48,165 nt of DNA from Streptomyces longispororuber (GCF_024448165.1 NZ_JAMOLN010000050.1:1-48165); one strand, 5' to 3'; positions 1-8,395 are shown, counted from the stretch's first letter. Numbers and translations: made by a program. Notes: generated by a model from the letters alone, not told the origin.

Positions 1-1086
1 GACCGTGGCCTCGCGGGAGGTCTCGGCGATGCCGTCGGCGCCGTGGAAGATGCGCTCGCCCCATGAGCTGAGCTTGGTCGCGTCGAAGCCGATCGCGAGG
101 TCGAGAACCGGGTCGGTGTTTCCACTCCAGGACCAGGCGAGATAGCCGAGGTCGAGCTGCTCGGCGGTGGCCATCATGGTGTCCTCGTCGGGGTCGCCCC
201 ATTGGTCGGCCGGTCCGCCGAACTCGCCTATGAGGATGGGCAGTCGCGCGTCGACGAAGGCGTCGAGGTAGTCGGTGATCTCCTGCGCCGTGTCGAAGAC
301 GCTGTACATGTGGATCGAGAAGATCAGGTTGCCGGTGGTGTCGGCGTCGTAGACCTGCTGGGCGTTGGCCTTCATGACGCCCTGCCAGTCCTGGCCCCAG
401 TTGGGGGCGTCCACCATGATCGTGTGCGCGAATCCGGCGGCGCGCAGTTTCTGGACGGCGGCGACGGTGGGAGCCGTCCAGCCAGCCGGGTCGGTGTTGC
501 CCCAGGGTTCGTTGCCGATGTTGATGACGACGTAATCCTCTTCGCCGGCCAGGACGTCCTTGAGGCTGATCCAGTAGTCGGCGGCGTGATCGAGGGTGCC
601 GGCGGCCGCGTCCTCACCGTAGCCGGTGGTGTCGTGCACCTCCAGTACGCAGATCAGGCGGTTGGCCTTGCAGTCGGCGACGACGGCCGCCACGTCCTCG
701 GCGCTGTTGCGGCTCCAGCGGTACCCGTCGGACAGGACGACGCGCACGCTGTTGGCGCCGAGCTTCTTGATGTCGGCCAGCGACTGGGTCTGGCCGGGGT
801 ACCAGGTGTGGGCGTGGTTGACACCGCGCATGACGAAGTCGTTGCCGTTGCCCTCGACAAGACGTCCGTCGCTGATGTGCAGACCGGTCGCGGCGGCGCG
901 GGCGGCGGCGGGCGGGGCGAGGTGGGCTGCGTAGGCGGGCGGGGTCACGGCAAGCAGGCCGAGGAGGACGACCACTGCGGACAGGACCGCCAACAGGCCT
1001 TTACCGGACGGGCTGTTGACACCCTTGAGGCCATGACGCCTTTTGAGGTGGCTGATGTTGTTGAGGGTCGCACTTCTTCTTCTCAC
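1..1086 (-). CDS. Secreted GH5 endo-beta-1,4-mannanase (3' end outside window)
   Basis: This reads as a secreted mannanase that hydrolyses beta-1,4-mannan chains outside the cell. The first 362 residues are present and the frame runs open off the left edge. The GTG start at 1086 lies just after a GGAG ribosome site. A positively charged N terminus leads into a hydrophobic signal segment (about residues 30-54, ending AYA). The GH5 barrel follows: GVNHAHTWY near residue 88, the acid/base Glu193 in INIGNEPWGN and the nucleophile Glu288 in ILIGEFGG. Streptomyces mannanases often carry a C-terminal carbohydrate-binding module, which would lie off the window. A perfect CebR-type operator sits 52 bp upstream of the start, so cello-oligosaccharide induction is likely. 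Family assignment is firm. Mannanase rather than cellulase specificity rests on overall similarity to the GH5 mannanases. Confidence 0.87.
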   Translation of the reverse strand, partial: MRRRSATLNNISHLKRRHGLKGVNSPSGKGLLAVLSAVVVLLGLLAVTPPAYAAHLAPPAAARAAATGLHISDGRLVEGNGNDFVMRGVNHAHTWYPGQTQSLADIKKLGANSVRVVLSDGYRWSRNSAEDVAAVVADCKANRLICVLEVHDTTGYGEDAAAGTLDHAADYWISLKDVLAGEEDYVVINIGNEPWGNTDPAGWTAPTVAAVQKLRAAGFAHTIMVDAPNWGQDWQGVMKANAQQVYDADTTGNLIFSIHMYSVFDTAQEITDYLDAFVDARLPILIGEFGGPADQWGDPDEDTMMATAEQLDLGYLAWSWSGNTDPVLDLAIGFDATKLSSWGERIFHGADGIAETSREATV

Positions 1087-1137
1087 TGCGGCTCCGGAAG
1101 GGGTGAGGGGCGAGAGAGGTGGGGCGCGACGAACATA

Positions 1138-1151
1138 TGGGAGCGCTCCCA
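1138..1151. promoter_or_regulatory. CebR operator (perfect 14-bp palindrome)
   Basis: The sequence TGGGAGCGCTCCCA is the known CebR binding box of Streptomyces (LacI-family repressor released by cellobiose or cellotriose). Here the symmetry extends to 20 bp (1135-1154). It sits 52 bp upstream of the GTG start of the GH5 mannanase, a position suited to blocking its promoter. Confidence 0.9.
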
Positions 1152-1259
1152 TATAGCCAGGGAGGGCAGGGACACGTCAAGAGGGCGATGGGAGCGAGGA
1201 CGCGCTGGAGCGCGTCGCCGCCCGCGGGCGGGCACAGCGGAGGTCGCCCGACCACGTTG

Positions 1260-1510
1260 ACGGTCACCACGCGCGGGAGTGGGAGCGGCACGCCACAGCC
1301 CATCCCTGCGAGCTCAGGGTCGACGACTCCGTGACAGCCAGGCACGGTGCGGGCAGGCACGGCCGGCGCCTCGTGCATGGTTGGCGGCCGTGCCACCACA
1401 TCGGGGTGTCTTCTTGAACTTGCGATGCGGTGGCGTGATCACCTGGCCACCGGTCTGGGCGCCACCAGGCCCTGATATCCCGCATCGGCGAGGATGCACA
1501 GGTCACGGTG
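1260..1510 (-). pseudogene. Decayed IS5-type transposase C-terminal fragment
   Basis: On the minus strand a stretch reading ILADAGYQGL continues in another frame as TPPHRKFKK, the characteristic block of the DDE transposases of Streptomyces IS5-family elements. Beyond it the similarity is broken by further frameshifts. No start, catalytic set or terminal inverted repeats can be recognised. It is a dead fragment between the mannanase promoter and the sugar dehydrogenase terminator. Family placement is from motif memory only. Confidence 0.6.
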
Positions 1511-1760
1511 CCGGCCAGGCGCCCTGCAGACGGCCGTCCCACGCAGTGCCGTCATTTCCCATGACCATTCACTCCGCCACAGAGCGCCGAACGGCTGACG
1601 AACTGACGGAGAAACGAGGTCGGTTGAAGTGGACGAAGCCAGTCTGTCCTTCTCACGAACCGCTGCCCCGGTGGCAGGACACCCGCGGCCGAAGGATTGC
1701 GGGGCGGCTTCCGGTGCTTGTGCCGAAGGTCGGACCGGCCCGTAGTCCCGAGCGCACGAG

Positions 1761-1816
1761 GCACCGCACCGCACCGCACCGCGACACCCATACCGACACC
1801 GACACCGACACCGACA
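1761..1816. repeat. Short tandem repeats (GCACC and GACACC units)
   Basis: A run of GCACC units is followed by about four copies of a six-base GACACC-type unit. The stretch is non-coding and lies downstream of the sugar dehydrogenase gene, beyond its terminator. It looks like slippage-prone low-complexity DNA with no recognisable function. Confidence 0.7.
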
Positions 1817-1840
1817 TCTGGAATGCGCACGCCGCGCCCG

Positions 1841-1868
1841 TCCCAGCGGGTGTGTGACCCCGCCGGGA
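1841..1868 (-). terminator. Hairpin terminator after sugar dehydrogenase
   Basis: A stem of TCCC, one mismatch and GCGGG pairs with CCCGC and GGGA around an 8-nt loop. It starts 24 bp after the stop codon of the minus-strand dehydrogenase gene. There is no clear U-tract, as is common for Streptomyces terminators. Confidence 0.5.
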
Positions 1869-1892
1869 CAGATGCGGCCGCTCTTCGCGCAG

Positions 1893-3029
1893 CTATGCCG
1901 CGTCGATCCGCGCAATACTTCCGCCCAGACCGAGCACGTACAGTTCGCCGTCGCAGTCCTGTACGAACGAAATGACCTCGCCCCCGTTGACACCGAGGTC
2001 GTTCACTGCGGTCACCTTGCCGTTGTCCAACTCCAGGGAGCGTACGGTGCCGTCGCAGTAGTCGCTGAACACGTACTGGCCCTTGAGCTCCGGGAGGGCA
2101 TCCCCGCGGTAGACGTAGCCGCCGGTCACCGAACACCCAAGACCCGTGCGGTCGTACTCGTGGATCGGAGGCACGTGGTTCGCCGGCTCCGTGCCGCCCC
2201 GGAACGGATGGGTGCCCTCCATCTGGGACCATCCGTAGTTCTCACCGCCGTTGCTGCTCGCCGGGGCCCGGTCGATCTCTTCCCAGTCGCTCTGGCCGAC
2301 GTCTCCGATGAAGAGGTCACCGGTGTCGGCGTCGAAGGAGAACCTCCAGGGGTTGCGCAGGCCGTACGACCAGATCTCACCTCTCGCGCCTGCGTCATTC
2401 ACGAAGGGGTTGTCCGCCGGGATCGCGTACGGCGTGCCGCCACGGGGGTCGATGCGCAGCAGTTTGCCCAGCAGGGTGTCGAGGTTCTGTCCGTTGCCGT
2501 GCGGATCGCCTCCGGAGCCGCCGTCCCCGAGGGCGATGTACAGGTAGCCGTCGGGGCCGAACTTGATGTCGCCGCCGTTGTGGTTGTTGTAGGGCTGCGT
2601 CTGTGTGAGGACGGTGCGCCGCGTCTTGGGCTGGATCTTGCCGTGCCGCACGGCGAACTCGTCGATGGTGCTCGTTCCTTCGAGGTTCGTGAACGAGATG
2701 TAGAGATGCGCGAACTTCTTGTCGAACGCGATGCCCAGCAGGCCGCGTTCGCCGTCGGTGGTCGTCTCGGCGGAGATGTCGAGCACGGGCGCACCGAGCC
2801 CGCGGTTGCCCAACACCCGGACTGTACCGGCCCGTTCGGCGATCCAGACCGTTCCGCCGGGTCCAGCGGCGCCTGCGGTCGGATTCTGCGCTGTGGCCAC
2901 GTTCGTGAGGACCACCTCCGGCACCTCCTGCCGCTCTGCGGGTTCGTCCGCGGACGCGGTGGTCAGAGCGAGGGAGGCAAGCAGACAGATGGTGACGATC
3001 ATGGCCGAGCTTCTCGCGCGTACTTTCAC
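1893..3029 (-). CDS. Secreted PQQ-dependent sugar dehydrogenase (glucose/sorbosone type)
   Basis: A 378-residue six-bladed propeller protein of the soluble aldose sugar dehydrogenase (GSDH/YliI) family, expected to oxidise sugars outside the cytoplasm with PQQ and calcium. The GTG at 3029 is chosen because AGGAGG lies 7 nt upstream and it leads directly into a signal peptide (hydrophobic MIVTICLLASLAL, cleavage near ASA-DEP). The frame is open further upstream but has no ribosome site there. Family marks include the NHNGGDIKFGPDG block, ALGDGGSGGD, GLRNPWRFSFD, GENYGWSQMEG and YVFSDYCDG. No PQQ biosynthesis gene is present, so the cofactor must come from elsewhere. The gene stands alone between hairpins. 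The exact sugar substrate cannot be told. Confidence 0.85.
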   Translation of the reverse strand: MKVRARSSAMIVTICLLASLALTTASADEPAERQEVPEVVLTNVATAQNPTAGAAGPGGTVWIAERAGTVRVLGNRGLGAPVLDISAETTTDGERGLLGIAFDKKFAHLYISFTNLEGTSTIDEFAVRHGKIQPKTRRTVLTQTQPYNNHNGGDIKFGPDGYLYIALGDGGSGGDPHGNGQNLDTLLGKLLRIDPRGGTPYAIPADNPFVNDAGARGEIWSYGLRNPWRFSFDADTGDLFIGDVGQSDWEEIDRAPASSNGGENYGWSQMEGTHPFRGGTEPANHVPPIHEYDRTGLGCSVTGGYVYRGDALPELKGQYVFSDYCDGTVRSLELDNGKVTAVNDLGVNGGEVISFVQDCDGELYVLGLGGSIARIDAA

Positions 3030-3499
3030 CGTGATCCTCCTAGAGGCGGCGAGCTGGGGCACCCGGCTGCTCGGGACACGAGGATCCGCATGGCGCACAC
3101 CAGCACGCAACCTGGGTGGGGGACGGCCGTACCACTGGCGCGCCTGAGAATACCGGGACACGAGTTGCTGGTATAGACCAAGAACGTGGCACTCGAATCA
3201 GCCAGCGACACAGCTCGCTCCGCGCGGCTTCCCGTAGCGGTTGACGGACACGGTCGAAGCTCAGGCCGACGACCCGCCACGCCTGGCCAAGTATCCCTTC
3301 CATGTCCACAAGCAACGGACCTTCGACCGGAGCGGATCAGAGTGCGGCATCCCGGGCCACTGGCCGGGACCAGGCTGGCGGATCCTCCGCAAGATCCAAT
3401 GCGGTATGAACCGGATCACCGACCTCGTACATGCCGCCCTCGCACTGTATGGATGATCTCGGGCTGGACGGCTGCACTTGGTTCCTGCTGAGACCTGCG
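3030..3499. other. Non-coding or decayed stretch
   Basis: There is no convincing gene here. Short open frames exist on both strands but lack ribosome sites, recognisable domains or consistent codon bias. The right half may contain old gene debris that I cannot identify. The promoter of the sugar dehydrogenase should lie at the left end. Confidence 0.5.
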
Positions 3500-3967
3500 T
3501 CAGATGTGGGCTCTGATCTGCTTCACGGGGTGCCCGAGTGCGTCGCCGACAGCGGCCAGTTCCTCATTGCTGAACCAGTCACGTTCGGGGTTCCAGATGG
3601 CGATCTCGAAGCGGGCGAATCCGCACGGCCAGTCGTAGTCCAACACGTCAAGCGATGTGGTGGCGCCGCAGCAGGGCACTTCCACGGCCAAGGTGGCGAA
3701 GCCGTCCTCACAGTGGCCTTCCAGCAGGTCGGCGTACCACTCGGTGTCGATCGAGGTGCCGCAGTGCGGGCAGCCGATCCGTTCCAGGTTGTCGCCGCAG
3801 TCGACGGGGGTCAGGCCGTCGTGCCAGGTGACGTCGATCTCGACCTCCACGCCATCGGGCAGGCCGCGAGTCAGGTCCGCGGCGAGCGCGGCAGCCCGCT
3901 CGGCCGCCGCACGGTCGGGCTGCCACTGGGGATCGGTCGGGATGATCGACAGGACGTCGTCGCTCAT
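3500..3967 (-). CDS. Zinc-ribbon-like hypothetical protein (paralogue of the gene at 22971)
   Basis: A 155-residue soluble protein without signal or membrane segment. ATG at 3967 is preferred over in-frame extensions because the conserved part starts there. A CPHCG knuckle (Cys66, Cys69) is followed about 30 residues later by adjacent cysteines (Cys99, Cys100) in a CCGATTS block, then a WPCGFARFEIAIWNP segment. The second half aligns with the protein at 22971-23558, which has CPHC, CPSCGRTTP and a similar GHLGFTFWNWPE segment, so the two are diverged paralogues. In this copy the first cysteine of the second knuckle appears replaced by Val97, which makes complete zinc binding uncertain. No function is known to me. 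Confidence 0.75.
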   Translation of the reverse strand: MSDDVLSIIPTDPQWQPDRAAAERAAALAADLTRGLPDGVEVEIDVTWHDGLTPVDCGDNLERIGCPHCGTSIDTEWYADLLEGHCEDGFATLAVEVPCCGATTSLDVLDYDWPCGFARFEIAIWNPERDWFSNEELAAVGDALGHPVKQIRAHI

Positions 3968-4162
3968 GGGCTTACTCAATTCGTCGGGCACAAGCCTTCC
4001 GGCGCGGTGCCGCGATCGTAGGACCACGTGTCAGGCCGGCCGTTGGCTGGGTCCACTTCTCGTGTACGGCACGGCCAGCACCGGCGAGGCGGCCGTCGAC
4101 AGGCCCGATGGGCGCTGGATCTGCCTGATCCAGCGCGCGACGGCGCGGTGGATCCCGGGCCG

Positions 4163-4219
4163 GTGCAAGGGCCAGTGCAAGGGCCAGTGCAAGGGCCAGT
4201 GCAAGGGCCAGTGCAAGGG
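4163..4219. repeat. 12-bp tandem repeat GTGCAAGGGCCA, 4.75 copies
   Basis: Four identical 12-bp units run from 4163 to 4210, followed by a 9-nt partial unit. The last copy forms the left arm of the hairpin at 4205-4242, so the tandem array is a multiplication of one terminator arm. Confidence 0.92.
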
Positions 4220-4242
4220 AGCATGCCTCCTTGCACTGGCCC
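4205..4242 (-). terminator. Strong hairpin with 14-bp stem, terminator of the propeller gene
   Basis: GGGCCAGTGCAAGG at 4205-4218 pairs perfectly with CCTTGCACTGGCCC at 4229-4242 around a 10-nt loop. It begins 26 bp beyond the stop of the minus-strand gene at 4268. The same right arm can also pair with the preceding repeat copies, so several alternative stems exist. Confidence 0.75.
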
Positions 4243-4267
4243 TTCGTCGTGTACTCCGGGCCGGGAA

Positions 4268-5611
4268 TCAGTTACGGGTGATCTCCACCGTCGCCTCAGC
4301 AGAGGAGGCGCCGTGCCAGTGGTCGCCGCCGTACGTCACGACGTAGCGGACCTCACCGGGCTTGGCCGGGGCGTCGGTCGCCGTGAAGGTGCCGTCGGCC
4401 GCCACCGGTACGGCGCCCAGGGAGACGCCTTCAGGGTGGGTGGCGTCGTGGCGTGTGACCGTGACTGTGGTGCCTGGAGCGATTCCGGGGGTCAGCGTGC
4501 CGGTGAAGGTCAACGTCCGGCCCTTCCTGCTGGTCGCCGGCGCGTCGAGGGTGAGCGCCGTCTGCACCGTGGCGTTGACCTGGAGCGAGTGGAAGCGGAG
4601 CCCCATGACCCCGCTCTCCCCCGTCACGGCGAAGAGCCGGCTCCCGTCCGGCGCCCAGGCCAGGCCCCGGACCACCGGGCTCTGCGTGGCGGCGCCCAGC
4701 TCGACCGTGGTCAGCGGAGCCGGGGCACTCGGAGCGTACAAGGACACGTCCGGTACGTCGGCGCTGGTGTTCTGGGCGCCCCCCGCCACCGTGCCGTCGG
4801 GTCCGGCGGCGACGGCCAGGGGCGAGGCGGGCGCCGTGTGCGTCGCCACGTCCGATAGGTCGTCGAGGCGGAAGGCCCGGTACCCCGGCGAGATGAGGGC
4901 AGCGGTCAGGATCGTACGGCCGTCCGGTGTCACGTCGATGTCCCGCAGACCGTTCATCTCGGTCCCGGACAGCACCCGCCGCTTGGCCGTCACGGGCGAG
5001 CCGCTGCTCACGTCGTACACCGTGAGGGTGTTGCGGTTGGGGTCGCCGGTGCCGGCCACCAACACGTTCGGGTCGGCTGGGGAGGTGACGAGCTCCGCCC
5101 CAGAGTCCAGCGAACTGTCCAGCCCCAGTTCGACGACCGGCTCGGCGCCGCGCACGTCGATCGAGCCGAGGTCCCCACTGACGCCGTAGCCGAACCACAG
5201 CTTCCCACCCGCGACCGCCACGCCCCATGGGGCTGTGCCGTCACCCACGTGGTACCGCGCGGTCTCCGCCAGCGTCGCGGTGTCGTACGCCACGATGGTG
5301 TCGATGTCCCGCGCGGCCACGTACAGGGTCTGGTTGTCGGGCGAGAGCGCCAGCCCGCCGGCCCCCGGGAGGCCGCCCAGCCACGCGCTCTTCCCGTCGT
5401 AGTCCGTCACCACCACTCGGCCGTCGGCTCCGGCCGGCATGCTGAGGAAGATCCTCTGATGACTCCCGTCGACCTTCATGTCGGCGAGCTGGTACAGCGG
5501 CAACGACACACCGGTCGCCGCGTACGCCGACGTGGCCCCCGGTATCGCCAGCAGTACTGAACCGAGTGTCGCAGCGAACGTGGCACCCAGCATGCGTCTG
5601 TATCTGCGCAC
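4268..5611 (-). CDS. Secreted YVTN-type beta-propeller protein with Ig-like C terminus
   Basis: A 447-residue exported protein of unknown role. The GTG at 5611 has a G-rich ribosome site (GAGGGGGG) 7 nt upstream. A signal peptide covers residues 1-31 (cleavage near AYA-ATG). Residues about 40-340 carry propeller-like blades with recurring patterns such as GLALSPDNQTLYVAARD, DIDVTPDGRTILTAA and GLAWAPDGSRLFAV. Residues about 350-447 resemble a bacterial Ig-like repeat (GRTLTFTGTLTPG and VRYVVTYGGD). The architecture matches secreted Ig-like-domain repeat proteins common in Streptomyces. It is monocistronic, with a strong hairpin downstream. No catalytic signature is visible, so a binding or structural role is only a guess. 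Confidence 0.82.
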   Translation of the reverse strand: MRRYRRMLGATFAATLGSVLLAIPGATSAYAATGVSLPLYQLADMKVDGSHQRIFLSMPAGADGRVVVTDYDGKSAWLGGLPGAGGLALSPDNQTLYVAARDIDTIVAYDTATLAETARYHVGDGTAPWGVAVAGGKLWFGYGVSGDLGSIDVRGAEPVVELGLDSSLDSGAELVTSPADPNVLVAGTGDPNRNTLTVYDVSSGSPVTAKRRVLSGTEMNGLRDIDVTPDGRTILTAALISPGYRAFRLDDLSDVATHTAPASPLAVAAGPDGTVAGGAQNTSADVPDVSLYAPSAPAPLTTVELGAATQSPVVRGLAWAPDGSRLFAVTGESGVMGLRFHSLQVNATVQTALTLDAPATSRKGRTLTFTGTLTPGIAPGTTVTVTRHDATHPEGVSLGAVPVAADGTFTATDAPAKPGEVRYVVTYGGDHWHGASSAEATVEITRN

Positions 5612-5898
5612 GGCAGAACCCCCCTCTGTGTCCTGTGAGTTCGCACCGGCAGCCCCCCTCGACCGACCGGTGGAGACGGCGCATGACGCCGTCGCCGATC
5701 ATTGTGCGTCGCGATGGGTGAATCCGGCGGACTATTAGGCAAGAAAAGCCAAGAAACCAGGCTCTGTTAATAAGCCCCCGTCTTGGTGGCCTTGCCGACA
5801 CGGTCACGGCTACGGCTACGGCAGACCCGGGCACCAACCCGGACCGCCGCACGTCTACAGAGGTGCCCCCGAAAGACCCCGATCAGGAAGAACGCGTC

Positions 5899-6969
5899 AT
5901 GCCCCAGCAGATCCCCGAGCGCGTCGCCGGATACTCGCACCAGTTCGACTCGCTCTTCGAGGAGTACTTCGACCGACTGGGCGCCGGACTCGACACGCCG
6001 TCCTTCAGCCGGTTCACCCCGGACTGCCTGCGACTGCTGCGGGAGTTGTCCTTGCGGGGCGGGAAGAGGATGCGGGTCGTCCTGCTGCACGAGGCGGCGC
6101 GGCTGGTGACGGACGAGCCGGTCGCAGGACTGGACGCCGCCGCGCTGAGCATCGAACTGCTGCAGACCCATGGCCTGGTGCACGACGACCTCATCGACGA
6201 CAGCCCCGTCCGCCGCGGCGGCCCGTCCACGTACTACGTCTACCGCGAGCAGTTCCCCGATCACCCGCAGGCGGCCCTGGGGCTGACGGTGCTCGCCGGC
6301 GACCTCGCCCTCGCCCTGTCGCTGAGGGTGCTCCAGGAGGCTCCGGTACCCCTGGCGGTGCGGCAGGCCATGCTGGACGTCCAGACCCGGGCGGCAACCG
6401 ACACGTTCATGGGCCAGATCATCGACCTGGAACGCGACTTCATCGCCGCACCCGACGAGAAGGTCCTGCACTGTGTGGCCGACTACAAGTCCGCCCGCTA
6501 TTCGGTCCTCGCACCCCTGCAACTCGGCCTCCTGGCCGCGGGCGAGGAACCGGCGTGCTTCGAGAAGGAGTTGCGTGGCTACGCGCGGCTGGTGGGAATC
6601 TGCGGGCAGATGCGCGACGACTACCTGGACCTGTTCGGAGACGCGACCGCCCTCGGCAAGCCGATCGGCACCGACCTGCGCGAGGGCAGACACAGCTACA
6701 CCGTACGTGCCCTGCTGTCGGCGACCGACGACACCGAGCGCCGGGTGCTGCGGGCCGCGCTCGGCGACCCGAACTGCCCCCCGGAGACCGTTGCGAAGGT
6801 CCGGGAGATCGGCGAGCGCCGGGGCGTGCCGGGCAGCATGCAGGCGGACATGAACCGCTTCGCCCGGGAGGCGTCCGCGGTTGCCGCCCGCTGGCGGCCA
6901 CGGTGGCGAGAAGAGGCGGTCACCTTCTTCGAGCGGCTGCCGCTGTGGAGCGTCGAGCGAGTCATGTGA
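5899..6969 (+). CDS. Polyprenyl (probably geranylgeranyl) diphosphate synthase
   Basis: A 356-residue trans-isoprenyl diphosphate synthase that condenses isopentenyl diphosphate with allylic diphosphates in the cytoplasm. ATG at 5899 has AGGAAG 8 nt upstream; a GTG at 5863 in frame is the alternative. Marks are GKRMR at 55-59, the first aspartate-rich motif DDLIDD at 96-101, the second DDYLD at 240-244, and GKPIGTDLREG shortly after. The position five residues before the first motif is His91, with no bulky aromatic residue close to the motif, which fits a C20 product; that is inference. No terpene cyclase, phytoene synthase or other isoprenoid gene is next to it, so the pathway served is unknown. 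A hairpin directly follows the stop. Confidence 0.85.
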   Translation: MPQQIPERVAGYSHQFDSLFEEYFDRLGAGLDTPSFSRFTPDCLRLLRELSLRGGKRMRVVLLHEAARLVTDEPVAGLDAAALSIELLQTHGLVHDDLIDDSPVRRGGPSTYYVYREQFPDHPQAALGLTVLAGDLALALSLRVLQEAPVPLAVRQAMLDVQTRAATDTFMGQIIDLERDFIAAPDEKVLHCVADYKSARYSVLAPLQLGLLAAGEEPACFEKELRGYARLVGICGQMRDDYLDLFGDATALGKPIGTDLREGRHSYTVRALLSATDDTERRVLRAALGDPNCPPETVAKVREIGERRGVPGSMQADMNRFAREASAVAARWRPRWREEAVTFFERLPLWSVERVM

Positions 6970-6991
6970 GCCATGGGCCGCCGCCCATGGC
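6970..6991 (+). terminator. Hairpin terminator after the prenyl synthase
   Basis: GCCATGGGC pairs perfectly with GCCCATGGC around the tetraloop CGCC, starting at the first base after the stop codon. A 9-bp GC-rich stem with a small loop is a convincing terminator structure although no U-tract follows. Confidence 0.75.
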
Positions 6992-7074
6992 GGGCCTACA
7001 GGGGGTTCGGCCTCGGCCGCTCACTGCACTCATGGCCGGAGCCTTGACGACGTGCCACGCAGTAGCACTGGGTA

Positions 7075-7260
7075 CTACCTCTTTCGTCGTCTCAGGCAGC
7101 ACCCGCCGCAGTCCCGGATGCCGCCACGTATCTGCTGGTATCCCGCGCCGAAACTCTCGCGCAGCTGGGCCCCGACAGGGGTCAGTTCGACGTGGCGGCT
7201 GCTGCGGATGAACAGGCGTGCGCCGATCTGTCGCTCCTGCTTGGCAAGGGACTGACTCAC
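7075..7260 (-). pseudogene. LysR-type regulator N-terminal fragment
   Basis: Reading minus, VSQSLAKQERQIGARLF, RSSRHVELTPVGAQL and a few further residues reproduce the wing and second half of a LysR helix-turn-helix domain. The start and first helix are missing upstream, where transposase sequence takes over, and the frame stops soon after, so the effector domain is absent. This is a truncated, dead gene. Confidence 0.7.
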
Positions 7261-7590
7261 AGTTTGCGCCCGACGATCTCCTTGCCCGCGTCGATGCCCT
7301 GGCTCGCAGCGGGAACCGAGGTGGAGGTCTTCACGCTCTGCGCGTCGACGATGCAGGTCGAAGGGTGCCGGTCCTCGCCCTCTTTCGCCCGCACAACTCC
7401 CGCAGCAGGCCGTCGAGGTGGGAGAAGATGCCGTCCTTGTGCCAGTGCGCGGAGCAGCCGTAGACCGACTGCCAGGGTGGGAAGTCGCGCGGCAGCACTG
7501 ACGCGCGGGTCGCGCCGAGCCGAGCATCACCAGGCTCCGCCGGACAGAACCCGGAGGCCCTGACCGGAGAGCGGATCGGGGCGTGCCAGG
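7261..7590 (-). pseudogene. IS5-type transposase fragment joined to the LysR remnant
   Basis: In two minus-strand frames the stretch reads FPPWQSVYG, HWHKDGIFSHL and, after a frameshift, STCIVDAQSVKTS, ASQGIDAGKEIVGRKL. This is the middle of the DDE transposases of actinobacterial IS5-family elements, including the catalytic-Asp block VDAQSVKT. The fragment stops exactly where LysR coding sequence begins. The C-terminal half and the element ends are missing. It may be a one-ended remnant left after insertion into the LysR gene followed by deletion. Confidence 0.72.
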
Positions 7591-7657
7591 AAGAAGTACC
7601 ATCGTCGCCGACGTGGCGAGGTGAAGGCCGTCGCTTACTGACAAGGCGGGGTGAAGC

Positions 7658-8152
7658 GTGGAACAGAAGAAACCCTGGAAGATCCAGTGGCATATCGCCG
7701 CAGATGGAAAGGTGATCAAACAGCGGTCCCGGGGCAGCGCGGAGCACGAACAGCTGTTCCAGCATTTTGCGACGACGCGGACGCCGAAGATCGAGCAGCT
7801 CGATGCCATGGAGGAGGCGCTGCAGCGTGCCAGCACCTCCGGTGAGCGAAGGTCCAGGATGCTCCTCTACCTGGCCTACACGGCTCTCGCAGGGCTCGTG
7901 GCCGGGATCGTGTCTGCCTGGGCCGGCATCGATACCGGGTTCTTGACGCTGGGGTCGCTCGCTGCCGTAGTTCTCCTCGGGCTCAGCACGGGCGTCATCA
8001 TGCGGACGTCGATCAGTCGCTATCAGCGCGCCCACCGGGAGGCCGGGTTCGAATCGTCGAACGGCGTCACGCTGGCCGCTCGCGAGGCCCGCATGATGAT
8101 CAGTGGTCCAGGTGCCGTCTCGGGCAGGGAGTTCGCCGCCGTCCGAGCCTGA
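7658..8152 (+). CDS. Small membrane protein of unknown function
   Basis: A 164-residue protein starting at GTG 7658 with a GGCGGGG ribosome site upstream. Residues 1-65 are hydrophilic and probably cytoplasmic. Two membrane segments follow at about 70-90 (MLLYLAYTALAGLVAGIVSA) and 94-112 (FLTLGSLAAVVLLGLSTGV), then a basic cytoplasmic tail. Codon use is slightly less biased than that of neighbours. It is the only apparently intact gene in a corridor of gene remnants. I do not recognise a family. Confidence 0.65.
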   Translation: MEQKKPWKIQWHIAADGKVIKQRSRGSAEHEQLFQHFATTRTPKIEQLDAMEEALQRASTSGERRSRMLLYLAYTALAGLVAGIVSAWAGIDTGFLTLGSLAAVVLLGLSTGVIMRTSISRYQRAHREAGFESSNGVTLAAREARMMISGPGAVSGREFAAVRA

Positions 8153-8395
8153 GAGCCGATGTGGGTAGCGTCCTCAGAACGGGAGCGGGCAGCACCGCTC
8201 CTTAAGCAGGACGCGGCAGTACCGCGTCGAGGACGTTCGCAGGAGTGTCGACTCCCGAGGTGGGCGCGGGGGGCGATCGGAACTGCTGGATCGGACAGTT
8301 GCCGTTCGCGCCCGCGCTCGGGTGGCGGACGTGCCCGCCAGTAGATCGTCACAGCCGTGGGGTCCTGCTGCGCACCGGACAATGGCTCCTGCCAG

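Noticed and set aside
202..1260. Long plus-strand open frame opposite the mannanase
   Set aside because: It is the Gly/Val-rich antisense reading of a high-GC gene. The minus strand encodes a clear GH5 protein with signal peptide and both catalytic Glu.
1552..2232. Possible gene between the tandem repeats and the transposase remnant
   Set aside because: The frame overlaps the sugar dehydrogenase out of frame and shows only shadow composition.
4031..4236. Repeat-encoded peptides (QCKG or HWPL repeats) over the tandem array
   Set aside because: The repeats are explained by duplication of a hairpin arm. The frames have no ribosome site and lie between genes in a terminator region.
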